Positions 14,199 through 22,997 are shown, counted from the stretch's first letter. The stretch: 33,779 bases of DNA from Bacteroidales bacterium (GCA_023664535.1 JAMPFJ010000027.1:1-33779), one strand, 5' to 3'. Made by a program: numbers and translations. The notes: generated from the letters alone by a model not told the origin.

Positions 14199-16238
14199 AT
14201 GAGATCAGAATGGAATGGTTTCACAGGTGGTAATTGGGAGAAGTTTGTTGATGTTCGTGACTTCATTCAGAAAAACTACACACCATATGAAGGTGATGAC
14301 AGCTTTCTGGCAGGACCGACCCAGAATACCACAGACTTATGGGCGCAGGTTATGGACTTGACAAAGAAGGAAAGAGAAGCCGGTGGTGTTCTGGATATGG
14401 ATACCAAGGTTGTTTCTACTTTAACTTCACACGGTGCAGGATATCTTGACAAAGATAAGGAAACTATCGTAGGTTTCCAGACAGACAAGCCGTTCAAAAG
14501 AGGAATGAATGTATATGGCGGACTTCGTATGGCAATGAAAGCCTGCGAGGACAACGGTTACAAGGTAGACGAAGAGGTTGTTGATTTCTTCTCTAAGCAC
14601 AGAAAAACACATAATGAAGGTGTATTCGACGTATATGATGCAGAGATTAGAAAATGCCGTTCTAACCATATCGTTACCGGTCTTCCGGATGCATACGGAC
14701 GTGGACGTATCATCGGCGATTACAGAAGAGTTGCTCTTTATGGTACGGATTTCTTAATCAAGGATAAGCAGGCACAGAAAGAATCTTTCGGTAACGTTTA
14801 TACCGACGATGTAATTCGCGGCAAGGAAGAGACTTCCGAGCAGATTAAAGCATTAAAAGAGTTAACACAGATGGCTTCCGTTTATGGCTTTGATATTTCT
14901 CAGCCGGCTAAGAATGTACAGGAAGCAATTCAGTGGACCTACTTTGGATATCTGGGCGCAGTTAAAGAGCAGAACGGTGCTGCAATGTCCTTAGGCCGTA
15001 CCGCAACCTTCCTGGATGTATATGCAGAAAGAGATTTAGCTGCCGGCACCTTTACCGAGGAGCAGATTCAGGAATTTGTTGACCACTTCGTTATGAAGTT
15101 AAGATGCGTTAAATTTGCACGTACACCGGAGTACAATCAGATTTTTGCAGGTGACCCGGTTTGGGTAACCGAGTCCTTAGGCGGTATGGGTGTTGACGGA
15201 CGTACATTGGTTTCCAAGATGAGCTTCCGTTATCTGAATACCTTAAACAACTTAGGTACCGCTCCGGAGCCGAACTTAACCGTACTTTGGTCAACAAAGG
15301 CGCCTATGGGATGGAAGCAGTTCTGTGCTAAGATGTCTATCAAGTCATCTTCTATCCAGTATGAGAACGATGATATGATGAGACCGCTTCACGGTGATGA
15401 CTATGGTATCGCATGCTGCGTATCTTCCATGGTTATCGGTAAGGAAATGCAGTTCTTCGGAGCACGTGCTAACCTTGCTAAATGTTTACTTTATGCAATT
15501 AACGGTGGTGTGGACGAGTGTACAGGCGTACAGGTTGGTCCTAAATACCGTCCGGTTGAAGGCGATGTACTTGACTATGATGATGTAATGGCTAAATTCG
15601 ATGATATGATGGAATGGTTAGCCGGTGTATATGTAAGCGCACTGAACATCATCCACTATATGCATGACAAATATGCTTACGAGAGAATCCAGATGGCATT
15701 ACATGACAGAGACGTAAAGAGATACTTCGCAACAGGTGTTGCCGGTCTTTCTATTGTAGCTGATTCATTATCTGCAATCAAGTATGCCAAGGTAAAACCG
15801 GTTCGTAATGAGCAGGGTATTGTAGTAAGCTATGAGACAGAGGGTGATTTCCCTAAATATGGTAACAACGATGACCGTGTAGATGAAATCGCAACCTCCA
15901 TTGTAACCACATTCATGGATAAGCTTAGAAAACGCCACGTATATCGTAACGGTATCCCTACCCAGTCAATCCTTACCATTACTTCTAACGTAACCTACGG
16001 TAAGAATACCGGTGATACCCCTTGCGGACGTAAGCACGGCGCACCGTTTGCTCCGGGTGCTAATCCGCTTCACAAGAGAGATACTCATGGTGCTGTCGCT
16101 TCTCTGGCTTCTGTTGCCAAGATTCCGTTCAAGGATGCCCAGGACGGTATTTCCAATACCTTCTCTATCATCCCGGGTGCCCTTGGTAAAGAAGACCAGG
16201 TATTTGCCGGCGACATTGAGCTCGATTTAAGCAAATAA
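14199..16238 (+). CDS. pflB: Pyruvate formate-lyase catalytic body (lacks radical domain)
   Basis: A 679-residue large part of pyruvate formate-lyase, which converts pyruvate and CoA to acetyl-CoA and formate. It aligns in order with E. coli Pfl[13 protein letters not shown] near the start, the active-site pair C406-C407 in [11 protein letters not shown] (equivalent to C418-C419), [10 protein letters not shown], and [15 protein letters not shown]. It ends at [20 protein letters not shown] plus a short tail. E. coli PflB continues for about 70 more residues with the glycyl radical loop RVSGYA; that part is absent here and occurs as a separate gene at 16590-16832. The reading frame ends in a clean TAA, and no leftover domain sequence follows directly, so this is not a simple frameshift. 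AGGAGG precedes the ATG by ten bases. Codon use suggests high expression. Alone it should be inactive. Confidence 0.92.
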   Translation: MRSEWNGFTGGNWEKFVDVRDFIQKNYTPYEGDDSFLAGPTQNTTDLWAQVMDLTKKEREAGGVLDMDTKVVSTLTSHGAGYLDKDKETIVGFQTDKPFKRGMNVYGGLRMAMKACEDNGYKVDEEVVDFFSKHRKTHNEGVFDVYDAEIRKCRSNHIVTGLPDAYGRGRIIGDYRRVALYGTDFLIKDKQAQKESFGNVYTDDVIRGKEETSEQIKALKELTQMASVYGFDISQPAKNVQEAIQWTYFGYLGAVKEQNGAAMSLGRTATFLDVYAERDLAAGTFTEEQIQEFVDHFVMKLRCVKFARTPEYNQIFAGDPVWVTESLGGMGVDGRTLVSKMSFRYLNTLNNLGTAPEPNLTVLWSTKAPMGWKQFCAKMSIKSSSIQYENDDMMRPLHGDDYGIACCVSSMVIGKEMQFFGARANLAKCLLYAINGGVDECTGVQVGPKYRPVEGDVLDYDDVMAKFDDMMEWLAGVYVSALNIIHYMHDKYAYERIQMALHDRDVKRYFATGVAGLSIVADSLSAIKYAKVKPVRNEQGIVVSYETEGDFPKYGNNDDRVDEIATSIVTTFMDKLRKRHVYRNGIPTQSILTITSNVTYGKNTGDTPCGRKHGAPFAPGANPLHKRDTHGAVASLASVAKIPFKDAQDGISNTFSIIPGALGKEDQVFAGDIELDLSK

Positions 16239-16252
16239 GATAAGCAGGAAAC

Positions 16253-16292
16253 GGTAAATCAGATGCCTGTTCCTACAGGCATTTGATTCACC
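16253..16292 (+). promoter_or_regulatory. Intercistronic hairpin after the pfl body
   Basis: GGTAAATCAGATGCCTGT and ACAGGCATTTGATTCACC form a long stem with three mismatches and a 4-nt loop. No T run follows, so it is more likely an mRNA-stabilising or processing element than a terminator. Confidence 0.55.
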
Positions 16293-16311
16293 TTATATTC
16301 GGAGGTTAATC

Positions 16312-16530
16312 ATGGCTGACGAGAAAAATCAGGTAGATGACATTGTAAAAATGTTAGATAACATGATGGATAACGGTCACGGACATGTAAATGTGTCTGT
16401 TGACGATGCTGTTGAGGCCGGACAGAAAACAACACAGACGATGGGCTGTACCGATTGCGCCAAAGGAGATTTGGCATGCAGTGTTCCCACGCTGATGGAG
16501 GGTATGGATGAGGAGTTGAGAAAAGACTGA
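16312..16530 (+). CDS. Cysteine-containing paralogue of the PFL radical domain
   Basis: A 72-residue protein. Its first 38 residues align with the 80-residue radical protein at 16590: QVDDIVKMLDNMMDNGHGHV against [20 protein letters not shown], followed in both by an NV-rich strand. After that it diverges: the segment with the radical glycine (RVSGYAV) is missing, replaced by GCTDCAKGDLACSVP, with cysteines at 46, 49 and 56. It therefore cannot carry a glycyl radical. It has its own ribosome binding site (GGAGG), and the hairpin 16253-16292 stands in front of it. The cysteines could bind a metal or be redox active. It may occupy the radical-domain site of the body when the enzyme is idle, or assist activation. 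These roles are inference. Confidence 0.8.
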   Translation: MADEKNQVDDIVKMLDNMMDNGHGHVNVSVDDAVEAGQKTTQTMGCTDCAKGDLACSVPTLMEGMDEELRKD

Positions 16531-16589
16531 TTTATCCGTTCTGAACAAGCCTCAAAAACAGGAAAAAAATAATAAGGAGGATTTTTATC

Positions 16590-16832
16590 ATGGCAAACAA
16601 TTCACAACAGGTTGATAACTTAGTAAATATGTTAGACGGTTATATTGCAGAAGGTGGATATCATCTTAATGTTAATGTATTAAACCGTGATACTTTATTA
16701 GATGCGCAGAAGCACCCGGAGAATTATCCGCAGTTGACTATCCGTGTTTCCGGTTATGCCGTTAACTTCATTAAGTTAACACCGGAGCAGCAGAATGATG
16801 TAATCAACAGAACATTCCATCAGAGCATGTAA
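16590..16832 (+). CDS. grcA: Separate glycyl radical subunit of pyruvate formate-lyase
   Basis: An 80-residue protein equal to the C-terminal domain of PflB. It reads [20 protein letters not shown], then [34 protein letters not shown] with the radical glycine G55, and the end [17 protein letters not shown]. Every stretch has a counterpart in the last residues of E. coli PflB (radical at G734). It resembles the spare part GrcA/YfiD, but here the neighbouring PflB lacks its own radical domain, so this protein should be an obligatory subunit. 679 plus 80 residues gives 759, against 760 in E. coli. AAGGAGG lies seven bases before the ATG. The operon ends at the terminator 16863-16899. The symbol is given by similarity only. 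Confidence 0.9.
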   Translation: MANNSQQVDNLVNMLDGYIAEGGYHLNVNVLNRDTLLDAQKHPENYPQLTIRVSGYAVNFIKLTPEQQNDVINRTFHQSM

Positions 16833-16862
16833 TCTGTGTCAACCGACAGAAATGTCAAGTTT

Positions 16863-16899
16863 AAAGAGGCTGGAGTTTTGGCGCTCCCGCCTCTTTTTT
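16863..16899 (+). terminator. Rho-independent terminator before pflA
   Basis: AAAGAGGC with an inner GGAG pairs with CTCC and GCCTCTTT, followed by a T run to 16899. It lies between the radical subunit gene and pflA and should limit activase expression to read-through or a weak separate promoter. Confidence 0.85.
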
Positions 16900-16961
16900 C
16901 ACAGAATAATGGCGGATACTTAATCCCACACTGCATTCTGACGAGTAAGGAGTATAAATAT

Positions 16962-17729
16962 ATGATAGGACATATTCATTCGATTGAAACATGCGGAACG
17001 GTTGACGGTCCGGGAATGCGCTTTGTCGTGTTCTTTAAAGGCTGTCCCATGCGCTGTGCATACTGCCACAATCCCGATACATGGGAACCGAAGGGCGGGG
17101 AAGAGCATACCGCAGACGATTTGTTAAAGCAGTATGATTCACTAAAGGATTTCTACCGCAACGGAGGAATTACTGCTACCGGCGGCGAACCCCTCATGCA
17201 GATAGATTTTCTAACCGAATTATTTGAAAAAGCAAAAGAAAAGGGAATCCATACCTGCCTGGATACCTCCGGTGTAATATTCCATCGGGATAATCCCGAG
17301 CTATTGGCAAAATTTGACCATCTGATGGAAGTAACGGATTTGATTATGCTGGATATCAAGCATATTAATCCGGAGGAACACCAAAAGCTTTGCAAACAGC
17401 CGAATGAAAATATCCTGGACTTTGCAAAGTATATCGACGAAAAGGGCATTGATATCTGGATTCGTCATGTAGTGGTAAAGGATATTACTTTAGTGGACAA
17501 CTATTTGGATGAACTGGGCTATTTTATCGGCGGTCTGAAACACTTAAAAGCCCTTGATGTTTTACCTTATCATAATATGGGTGAAGTCAAATACGAAAAG
17601 CTTGGCATGGAATACCCGTTAAAGGGGATGGAGCCCCTTACCAGGGAGGACGCGATTTATGCCCGGGAGCTTATCTTAAATGCGGCAAGGCGGCGCAGAA
17701 AGGATGATGCGGCAAAGGGATTAAATTAG
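16962..17729 (+). CDS. pflA: Pyruvate formate-lyase activating enzyme
   Basis: A 255-residue radical SAM enzyme that abstracts a hydrogen from the glycine of the radical domain. The [4Fe-4S] motif is GCPMRCAYCHNPDTW with C28, C32 and C35 (CxxxCxxC). GPGMRFVVFFKGC precedes it and TGGEPLMQ follows at about residue 75, all as in PflA. The ATG at 16962 has AAGGAG nine bases upstream and fits the family start (MIGHIHSIETCGTVDGPGMR). An upstream in-frame extension through the terminator is rejected. Here the substrate should be the free 80-residue subunit or its complex with the body. Confidence 0.93.
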   Translation: MIGHIHSIETCGTVDGPGMRFVVFFKGCPMRCAYCHNPDTWEPKGGEEHTADDLLKQYDSLKDFYRNGGITATGGEPLMQIDFLTELFEKAKEKGIHTCLDTSGVIFHRDNPELLAKFDHLMEVTDLIMLDIKHINPEEHQKLCKQPNENILDFAKYIDEKGIDIWIRHVVVKDITLVDNYLDELGYFIGGLKHLKALDVLPYHNMGEVKYEKLGMEYPLKGMEPLTREDAIYARELILNAARRRRKDDAAKGLN

Positions 17730-17863
17730 TATATTCCTGTTACGAAAAGAAATGTGTTTTCTTGATAAAAAACTTGCTATCTAAGTAAAGTTGTTTTAAA
17801 ATATACTTATTGAGTATTTTATCAATATGTAATAATTTATACTGAATAAAGGAGGATATCGTT

Positions 17864-18034
17864 ATGGCATTTGTTATTTCTGATAACTGTGTATCTTGCG
17901 GCGCTTGTGCCGGTTCTTGTCCGGTTGGCGCAATCAGCGAAGGTGACGGCAAATTTGAGATTGATGCAGCAGCTTGCATTTCCTGTGGTTCATGTGCCGG
18001 AACCTGCCCTGCTGGAGCAATTTCAGAGGAGTAA
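17864..18034 (+). CDS. 2[4Fe-4S] ferredoxin
   Basis: A 56-residue clostridial-type ferredoxin with two CxxCxxCxxxCP cluster motifs: C9, C12, C15, C19 in CVSCGACAGSCPVGAIS, and C38, C41, C44, C48 in CISCGSCAGTCPAGAIS. The two halves are near repeats. The ATG is preceded by AAAGGAGG. An AT-rich region of about 130 bp with a possible promoter (TTGAGT at 17810, 17 bp, TAATTT at 17833) separates it from pflA, so it is probably transcribed on its own. It could supply electrons to the radical SAM activase or to pyruvate and hydrogen metabolism in general. Confidence 0.92.
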   Translation: MAFVISDNCVSCGACAGSCPVGAISEGDGKFEIDAAACISCGSCAGTCPAGAISEE

Positions 18035-18043
18035 TCCTACCGG

Positions 18044-18075
18044 AAAAAACCTGCTTTTTGCAGGTTTTTTCTTTT
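18044..18075. terminator. Bidirectional terminator after the ferredoxin gene
   Basis: AAAAAACCTGC (18044-18054) pairs perfectly with GCAGGTTTTTT (18060-18070), with more T after it. The A run also makes it usable for the convergent gene ending at 18098. Confidence 0.9.
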
Positions 18076-18097
18076 GCCCTTGAAAGAAACGGAAATC

Positions 18098-20644
18098 CTA
18101 CCGCACATAACTGATAAACACATTTCCGCTGTCTTTTACCTTCTCTTCAAATTCGCTTCTGCGCTCTACGATATCTTTTTCCTCTAACGGGTTAATATAG
18201 CGAATCTTTTCCCCGTTATAGCTTGTCACCAAAACATAAGTACCGTCTGCAAACCGGGTAATTACCGGCGCATCCTTACAGAGATAGTATAATCCGTTTT
18301 CAAAATCACAGCCGGTGATGTCCGTTCCCTGCCTTCCGGTATATTTTAATATAATATCCTCCACATCAACCTCATTTGCCAAATCTTCCCGCATTGCGGA
18401 ATACTCCGGATTTTTCCCCTCATATATTCCCATCATATAAATGCAGGCAGCTAAAGTTTCCTGTATATCCGAAACCGTATACAGCTTGATTTTATCTGCA
18501 ACCGTATGGTAATCCTTCACCGCAATTTTCCGCCATACAATAACGCCGTTTTCGTCCAGCACAACTCCGGCATTTTCAAATGCCACTCTGACAGCCGCAT
18601 TCAAACTCAGATAATCCGTCATATATTTCCCCTGCCCATAGGCATAAAACTTTTTATTGGTATGGTCAAAGGTAATCTTAACCGTTGTATCCTCCTCATT
18701 TACCGCCGCCCTGGTAATCATCAGCTTAGGCTTCTCCGTCACATATATATATTCCGGAAATGTCATATACAGCTGGTTATAGGCATTATCGGTAAACTTA
18801 TATACCGTACCAATCCTGCCTGTCGTCTCCTCCTCCTTATAAGTAATAAAATCCTGTGTCGTGGATTCAAAGACACCGTTAATTTTCCGCACCCTGTCCA
18901 GATATACTACTCCGTCCCGCGCATTGGCTTCTATGACATAAACGCCCGTTGAACCATAAGTTTTTACCACCCGGTTGCTGCTGTCAATAATATCTATCGT
19001 GGACATTGGACAGGTTACGGTTCTGTCCAGCGCAACCTCTATATCTCCCTCTCTGATTCTTCCGAGAATCAAATCCTCTTCCACAAATCCAATAGTCTCC
19101 AGCCGTTCCCCTGCCTCCGCAGTAATTTCCCGGCTCTCCTTTGTATCCAGGTTCAATACCGTTACCATATCCGTATTTTCCGGCAAAAGCTGGTTGGGAT
19201 AACCAATCAGATGATTATCCTCGGATACTCCCAGATGTTCATTTAACACATCCTCAATAAAAATTTCGGATTTCTTTGTATTTACGTCCACCTTAACAAT
19301 GCAGTCATTATCAAAGTAGTAAAATTCTCCGGCGTCATTCAGGTATAAAAGCGTCTCCATATCCTCTTTCAAAATATTGTACGGCTTATTATTTTCAATA
19401 AATAACAACTCCTGCATTTTATCCTTTTCCGAAGTAAACCGATATACCGAAATGCCTACTTTCCCCTCATGGTCCCCGCGGTTCATATATCCGTAAACCG
19501 CAAAATCCAGATTTCCCTCATCATCCATCTCCAATATCTTGATGTTATTTTCATCATAGGTCACGCGGCTGTCCGTATAATTATCGTCCTGGCAAAAACC
19601 ATATACATTGGTAATTGTCCCGCTGTCATAGTCATAATACCATAACTGTCTTGCCTGTGAAAACGCAACCTTATGCTCCTTGTCACTGGTTACATACTGA
19701 AAATTATCCTCATCCGTGATACCCAGCTTAAATGCATTGGCGGCCGTATCAATATTATCCCTGGTAAATAATACCTCCTGAGTTCGGTTGTAATCCAGCA
19801 GATACACATTATCATCCCCCACATAACGAACCCGGTAATCCTCTGTCACATAATAATTTTCCAGTACTTTATTCTCATGCGCCGCAATCATATATTTTAG
19901 CTGAATAATCGCATAACTGTCATCAATTTCCTTGATTGCTGCCACCGGTTTCGTGAGCTGGGTCGGCTTAAGCTGCGCAAAGGTAATCGTTTCAAAACTG
20001 GAATGAATGTTTACTTCCGACAGGTATTCATTGTTGCCGTCCTCATTCGGCTCAATACTTTTAGAAATAACCTCCTGCGCCTCTTCTTTATCAAAAATCG
20101 CCGTATTAAACCGCTCTACAAATTCCAGCAGTTTATCGGCATGAAAATCATTTTCCACTACTACTCTGGTATAATAGCGCACTGCCGCCTCATCGCCGGT
20201 CATTGCTTTTAATACCAGTACATACTCCTGCAGCTCCTCTAACTGTGTACGAAATGCAATTTGAATCTTATCATATCCGTCCGCATGGTTTAATTCGGTT
20301 ACCTCACCCTCTTCAATCAAATCGCCTTGGTAAAGACTGCGCAGCTCGTATTCATACGTATCAAACTCACTGTTGCTCTGATTCGCCCAGAGCTCAATGG
20401 TTCTGCCATAATCCATCGGAGTAATGGTATCTCGAAAATAGGTGGTATCCACCTTTCCGGTGTAACCGTGCAGGGTATTGATAAACCCGTCATGATAACG
20501 TACATAGACAATCGGAAGCGTCGCCTGCTCCATCTCGATGGAAACCTCTTCCACTCCTCTGTTATTGATTCCGTTAACGAAAAAAATGGTCCCTGTAAAT
20601 ATCAATAAAAGCACCAATATTCTCGCTGCTACTCTTCCGTCCAT
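18098..20644 (-). CDS. Large membrane-anchored extracytoplasmic protein, unknown function
   Basis: An 848-residue protein with one N-terminal membrane anchor (about residues 8-26) and the rest presumably outside. Residues about 35-330 are an unassigned alpha/beta region. About 330-640 show repeating strand patterns such as YYFDNDCIVKVDVNTKKSEI, suggestive of a beta-propeller. The C-terminal 170 residues resemble a peptidase C39-like fold: TLAACIYMMGIYEG recalls the active-site helix, and APVITRFADGTYVLVTSYNG recalls the His strand, but the histidine position carries tyrosine, so it is probably inactive. I do not recognise the family. AGGAG stands six bases before the ATG. The 128-residue gene lies 92 bp upstream in the same direction, with a TTCGTCA/TGACGAA hairpin (20673-20703) between them. 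Confidence 0.65.
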   Translation of the reverse strand: MDGRVAARILVLLLIFTGTIFFVNGINNRGVEEVSIEMEQATLPIVYVRYHDGFINTLHGYTGKVDTTYFRDTITPMDYGRTIELWANQSNSEFDTYEYELRSLYQGDLIEEGEVTELNHADGYDKIQIAFRTQLEELQEYVLVLKAMTGDEAAVRYYTRVVVENDFHADKLLEFVERFNTAIFDKEEAQEVISKSIEPNEDGNNEYLSEVNIHSSFETITFAQLKPTQLTKPVAAIKEIDDSYAIIQLKYMIAAHENKVLENYYVTEDYRVRYVGDDNVYLLDYNRTQEVLFTRDNIDTAANAFKLGITDEDNFQYVTSDKEHKVAFSQARQLWYYDYDSGTITNVYGFCQDDNYTDSRVTYDENNIKILEMDDEGNLDFAVYGYMNRGDHEGKVGISVYRFTSEKDKMQELLFIENNKPYNILKEDMETLLYLNDAGEFYYFDNDCIVKVDVNTKKSEIFIEDVLNEHLGVSEDNHLIGYPNQLLPENTDMVTVLNLDTKESREITAEAGERLETIGFVEEDLILGRIREGDIEVALDRTVTCPMSTIDIIDSSNRVVKTYGSTGVYVIEANARDGVVYLDRVRKINGVFESTTQDFITYKEEETTGRIGTVYKFTDNAYNQLYMTFPEYIYVTEKPKLMITRAAVNEEDTTVKITFDHTNKKFYAYGQGKYMTDYLSLNAAVRVAFENAGVVLDENGVIVWRKIAVKDYHTVADKIKLYTVSDIQETLAACIYMMGIYEGKNPEYSAMREDLANEVDVEDIILKYTGRQGTDITGCDFENGLYYLCKDAPVITRFADGTYVLVTSYNGEKIRYINPLEEKDIVERRSEFEEKVKDSGNVFISYVR

Positions 20645-20736
20645 TACAATCTCCTATAATCTGCCTTTACTCTTCGTCAGCCTGCTGTTTCTATATTGAC
20701 GAAAATCCTTTCCATTCCCGGATTCCCCTTGCTTTC

Positions 20737-21123
20737 TCATCTCATCTGGCAATGATTAAACCTTCTGCAAAATTTATCATGCCGTCTTCTTCGGATATAC
20801 ATTTCCTGACACACCATTACCTGAATCAGCTCTTTCATCTTTGTGCGTTCCTTTTCACTTCCCTCAAAGGTGAATTTGTCGTTAATCTCACCCGCTATCC
20901 GGTAGACCGTCACCGCATCGGGATACTGTGCATACATCGGACTTCCCTCATATTCATAACGGTCTAAATATTCTTCCAGTATAGAAGAAATCAGCCTTAT
21001 CTCTTTCGGATATAATCTTTTCAAATACTCATAATCTTTTAAGCAAAGCTCTTCTTCCTCTAAAAAATCCGGCTCATTGGGAAACAACGAATCCAAATCG
21101 TAATGCAATCCTCTCATTTCCAT
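20737..21123 (-). CDS. Conserved small protein of unknown function
   Basis: A 128-residue cytosolic protein, highly charged and helical. It begins MEMRGLHYDLDSLFPNEPDF and ends with the basic RRRRHDKFCRRFNHC. No domain is recognised. The ATG at 21121-21123 follows GGAG; the frame further upstream crosses the long hairpin at 21151-21198 and has no ribosome binding site. Its position directly before the 848-residue membrane protein suggests a functional pair. Confidence 0.6.
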   Translation of the reverse strand: MEMRGLHYDLDSLFPNEPDFLEEEELCLKDYEYLKRLYPKEIRLISSILEEYLDRYEYEGSPMYAQYPDAVTVYRIAGEINDKFTFEGSEKERTKMKELIQVMVCQEMYIRRRRHDKFCRRFNHCQMR

Positions 21124-21150
21124 AAATAATCTCCTCACATATCTCCTATT

Positions 21151-21198
21151 ACAGATGATTGCAGAACACTGAAAAAATCCGGTTCTGCAATCATCTGT
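21151..21198. repeat. Perfect 17-bp inverted repeat (hairpin)
   Basis: ACAGATGATTGCAGAAC (21151-21167) and GTTCTGCAATCATCTGT (21182-21198) with a 14-nt loop, between the pfkA end and the start of the 128-residue gene. No clear T run follows on either strand, so it may be a weak terminator of pfkA, a processing site or a regulatory leader. Confidence 0.7.
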
Positions 21199-21277
21199 TT
21201 CCATATTATTAGAATATGCCATGAGATTTTATTTGTTCCCATGCTCCTGTTTAAAGTATTACATCTCTGCTTTCTTC

Positions 21278-22354
21278 TTATTCATCTCCAAAGAAAATAC
21301 CAAGCGTTCTCGCATTTAATACAATGCTGTCCTCCGGTGAAACATATTTCAGCTTGCCCGCAGATTCAGACAACGCAATATCCGTCACGTCATTGTCCTT
21401 TAACACTACCAGCCGTCCATACTTCTCGTCATGGATAAGCTGTGCAGCATAAGCGCCAAACCGGGAAGACAGCACCCGGTCATACGCATCCGGACTTCCT
21501 CCTCTTTGGGTATGCCCCGGAACGGCTATTCTTACCTCACATCCACAGGTATCCTTAATCTGGTCTGCTATCTCATAGGCAACGGACGGGTACGGACGAT
21601 TTGCCAGCTTCTCTTTTCTCTTTTTCTTCGAAAGCGCCGCATCCTCTTTTGAAATGGCGCCTTCTGCCACCGCAATAATGGAAAATCCTTTTCCCGCTTT
21701 ACTTCTCTTCTCGATTGCCTTGCAGACACTCTTAATGTCATAGGGAATCTCCGGCAAAAGAATTACGTCTGCGCCGCCGGCAATACCCGCATGCAGGGTG
21801 ATATGTCCAACCTTATGTCCCATAATTTCAACAATAAAAACACGGTTATGGGAAGCCGCTGTCGTATGAATACAGTCAATCGCTTCCGTGGCAATATCCA
21901 CTGCCGACTGGAAACCAAAGGTCATATCCGTTCCCCACAAATCATTGTCGATGGTCTTCGGCAGACCAATCACATTTAACCCTTCCTCGCTGAGCAGATT
22001 TGCCGTCTTCTGTGAACCGTTTCCGCCCAGTACAACAAGGCAATCCAGCTTTAACTTCTTATAGGTTTCTTTCATTGCCTTTACTTTGTCGATTCCGTCC
22101 TCAGTCGGCTGGTCCATCAGTTTAAACGGCTGTCTTGAGCTTCCTAAAATTGTACCGCCCTTTGTTAAAATACCGGAAAAATCCTCTGCCTTTAACTGCT
22201 TATAATTATTACGGATTAATCCCTTATAACCCTCTAAAAAACCATAAATCTCAACATCCTTGTACATGTTACAAAGACCCTTTACCACGCCCCGCATCGT
22301 TGCATTTAATGCCTGGCAATCTCCACCACTTGTTAACATACCAATTCTTTTCAT
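21278..22354 (-). CDS. pfkA: 6-phosphofructokinase
   Basis: A 358-residue phosphofructokinase that makes fructose 1,6-bisphosphate in glycolysis. Motifs: TSGGDCQALNATMRG at 8-22, LGGNGSQKTA at 109-118, LPKTIDNDLWGTDMTFGF at 131-148, EIMGHKVG at 176-183 and AVPGHTQRGGSPDAYDR near the C-terminal side. A glycine after the GGN and a lysine in PKTIDND place it with the ATP-using group III enzymes rather than the PPi-dependent ones (which have GGDD). The usual GGDGS Asp is Asn here, a feature I associate with a clostridial branch. The ATG at 22352-22354 is preferred because GGAAGG lies at proper spacing. It follows recR by 46 bp. Confidence 0.88.
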   Translation of the reverse strand: MKRIGMLTSGGDCQALNATMRGVVKGLCNMYKDVEIYGFLEGYKGLIRNNYKQLKAEDFSGILTKGGTILGSSRQPFKLMDQPTEDGIDKVKAMKETYKKLKLDCLVVLGGNGSQKTANLLSEEGLNVIGLPKTIDNDLWGTDMTFGFQSAVDIATEAIDCIHTTAASHNRVFIVEIMGHKVGHITLHAGIAGGADVILLPEIPYDIKSVCKAIEKRSKAGKGFSIIAVAEGAISKEDAALSKKKRKEKLANRPYPSVAYEIADQIKDTCGCEVRIAVPGHTQRGGSPDAYDRVLSSRFGAYAAQLIHDEKYGRLVVLKDNDVTDIALSESAGKLKYVSPEDSIVLNARTLGIFFGDE

Positions 22355-22400
22355 GTGCATTCCTTCCTTTCCTATGTGTCCATAACACTTTCTTATTTTT

Positions 22401-22997
22401 TCAGAGGCATACTCTTCCCTCCAAAGCACGAAGCAGAGTCACCTCGTCAATACACTCTAAATCGCCTCCTACCGGTATTCCGGAAGCAATCCGGGACACC
22501 CGTATTCCTGTAGGCTTTACCAGCTTACTGATGTACATGGCGGTGACTTCCCCTTCAACACCGGAATTGGTGGCAATAATCAATTCCTCTACGTCTCCCC
22601 GCAGGCGTACAATCAGTTCCTTGAGTTTGATATCCTCCTGACCGATGCCCAGCTTCGGCGAAATTGCGCCATGAAGCACATGGTATACTCCGTTGTATTT
22701 ACCCGTTCGCTCATACGCCGCCAAATCCCTTGGTGTTTCCACCACCATGATTGTCTTTTTATCGCGGTTATTTGATGCACAGACAGGACAGATTTCCTTA
22801 TCCGTTAACGTGTAACATTCTTTACAGTATCTTACATTTTCCCTGGCATGGATAATGGAATCGGACAGCGACTTAACCTGGTCATGGGGCATATTGATAA
22901 TATGATAAGCCATTCGCTGGGCGGATTTCTGACCAATCCCCGGCAGCCTTCCCAATTCCTCCACCAGATGGTTTACTTCTTCACTATACAAATCCAT
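22401..22997 (-). CDS. recR: Recombination protein RecR
   Basis: A 198-residue RecR, which acts with RecO/RecF in loading RecA at gaps. The helix-hairpin-helix is GRLPGIGQKSAQRMA (16-30), the zinc finger has C58, C61, C70 and C73, and the Toprim domain covers about 80-175 (IMVVETPRDLAAYE onward). The length is typical. Its ATG overlaps the stop of ybaB by one base (TAATG), so the two are translationally coupled. The order dnaX-ybaB-recR is the standard cluster in Firmicutes. Confidence 0.96.
   Translation of the reverse strand: MDLYSEEVNHLVEELGRLPGIGQKSAQRMAYHIINMPHDQVKSLSDSIIHARENVRYCKECYTLTDKEICPVCASNNRDKKTIMVVETPRDLAAYERTGKYNGVYHVLHGAISPKLGIGQEDIKLKELIVRLRGDVEELIIATNSGVEGEVTAMYISKLVKPTGIRVSRIASGIPVGGDLECIDEVTLLRALEGRVCL

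Noticed and set aside
16239..16832. Split pfl as a simple frameshift of one gene
   Set aside because: Both parts have their own start, ribosome binding site and clean ends, and a further gene plus a hairpin lie between them; no single base change would join them.
16836..16961. N-terminal extension of pflA by 42 residues
   Set aside because: It runs through the terminator hairpin and has no homology; the ATG at 16962 has a good ribosome binding site.
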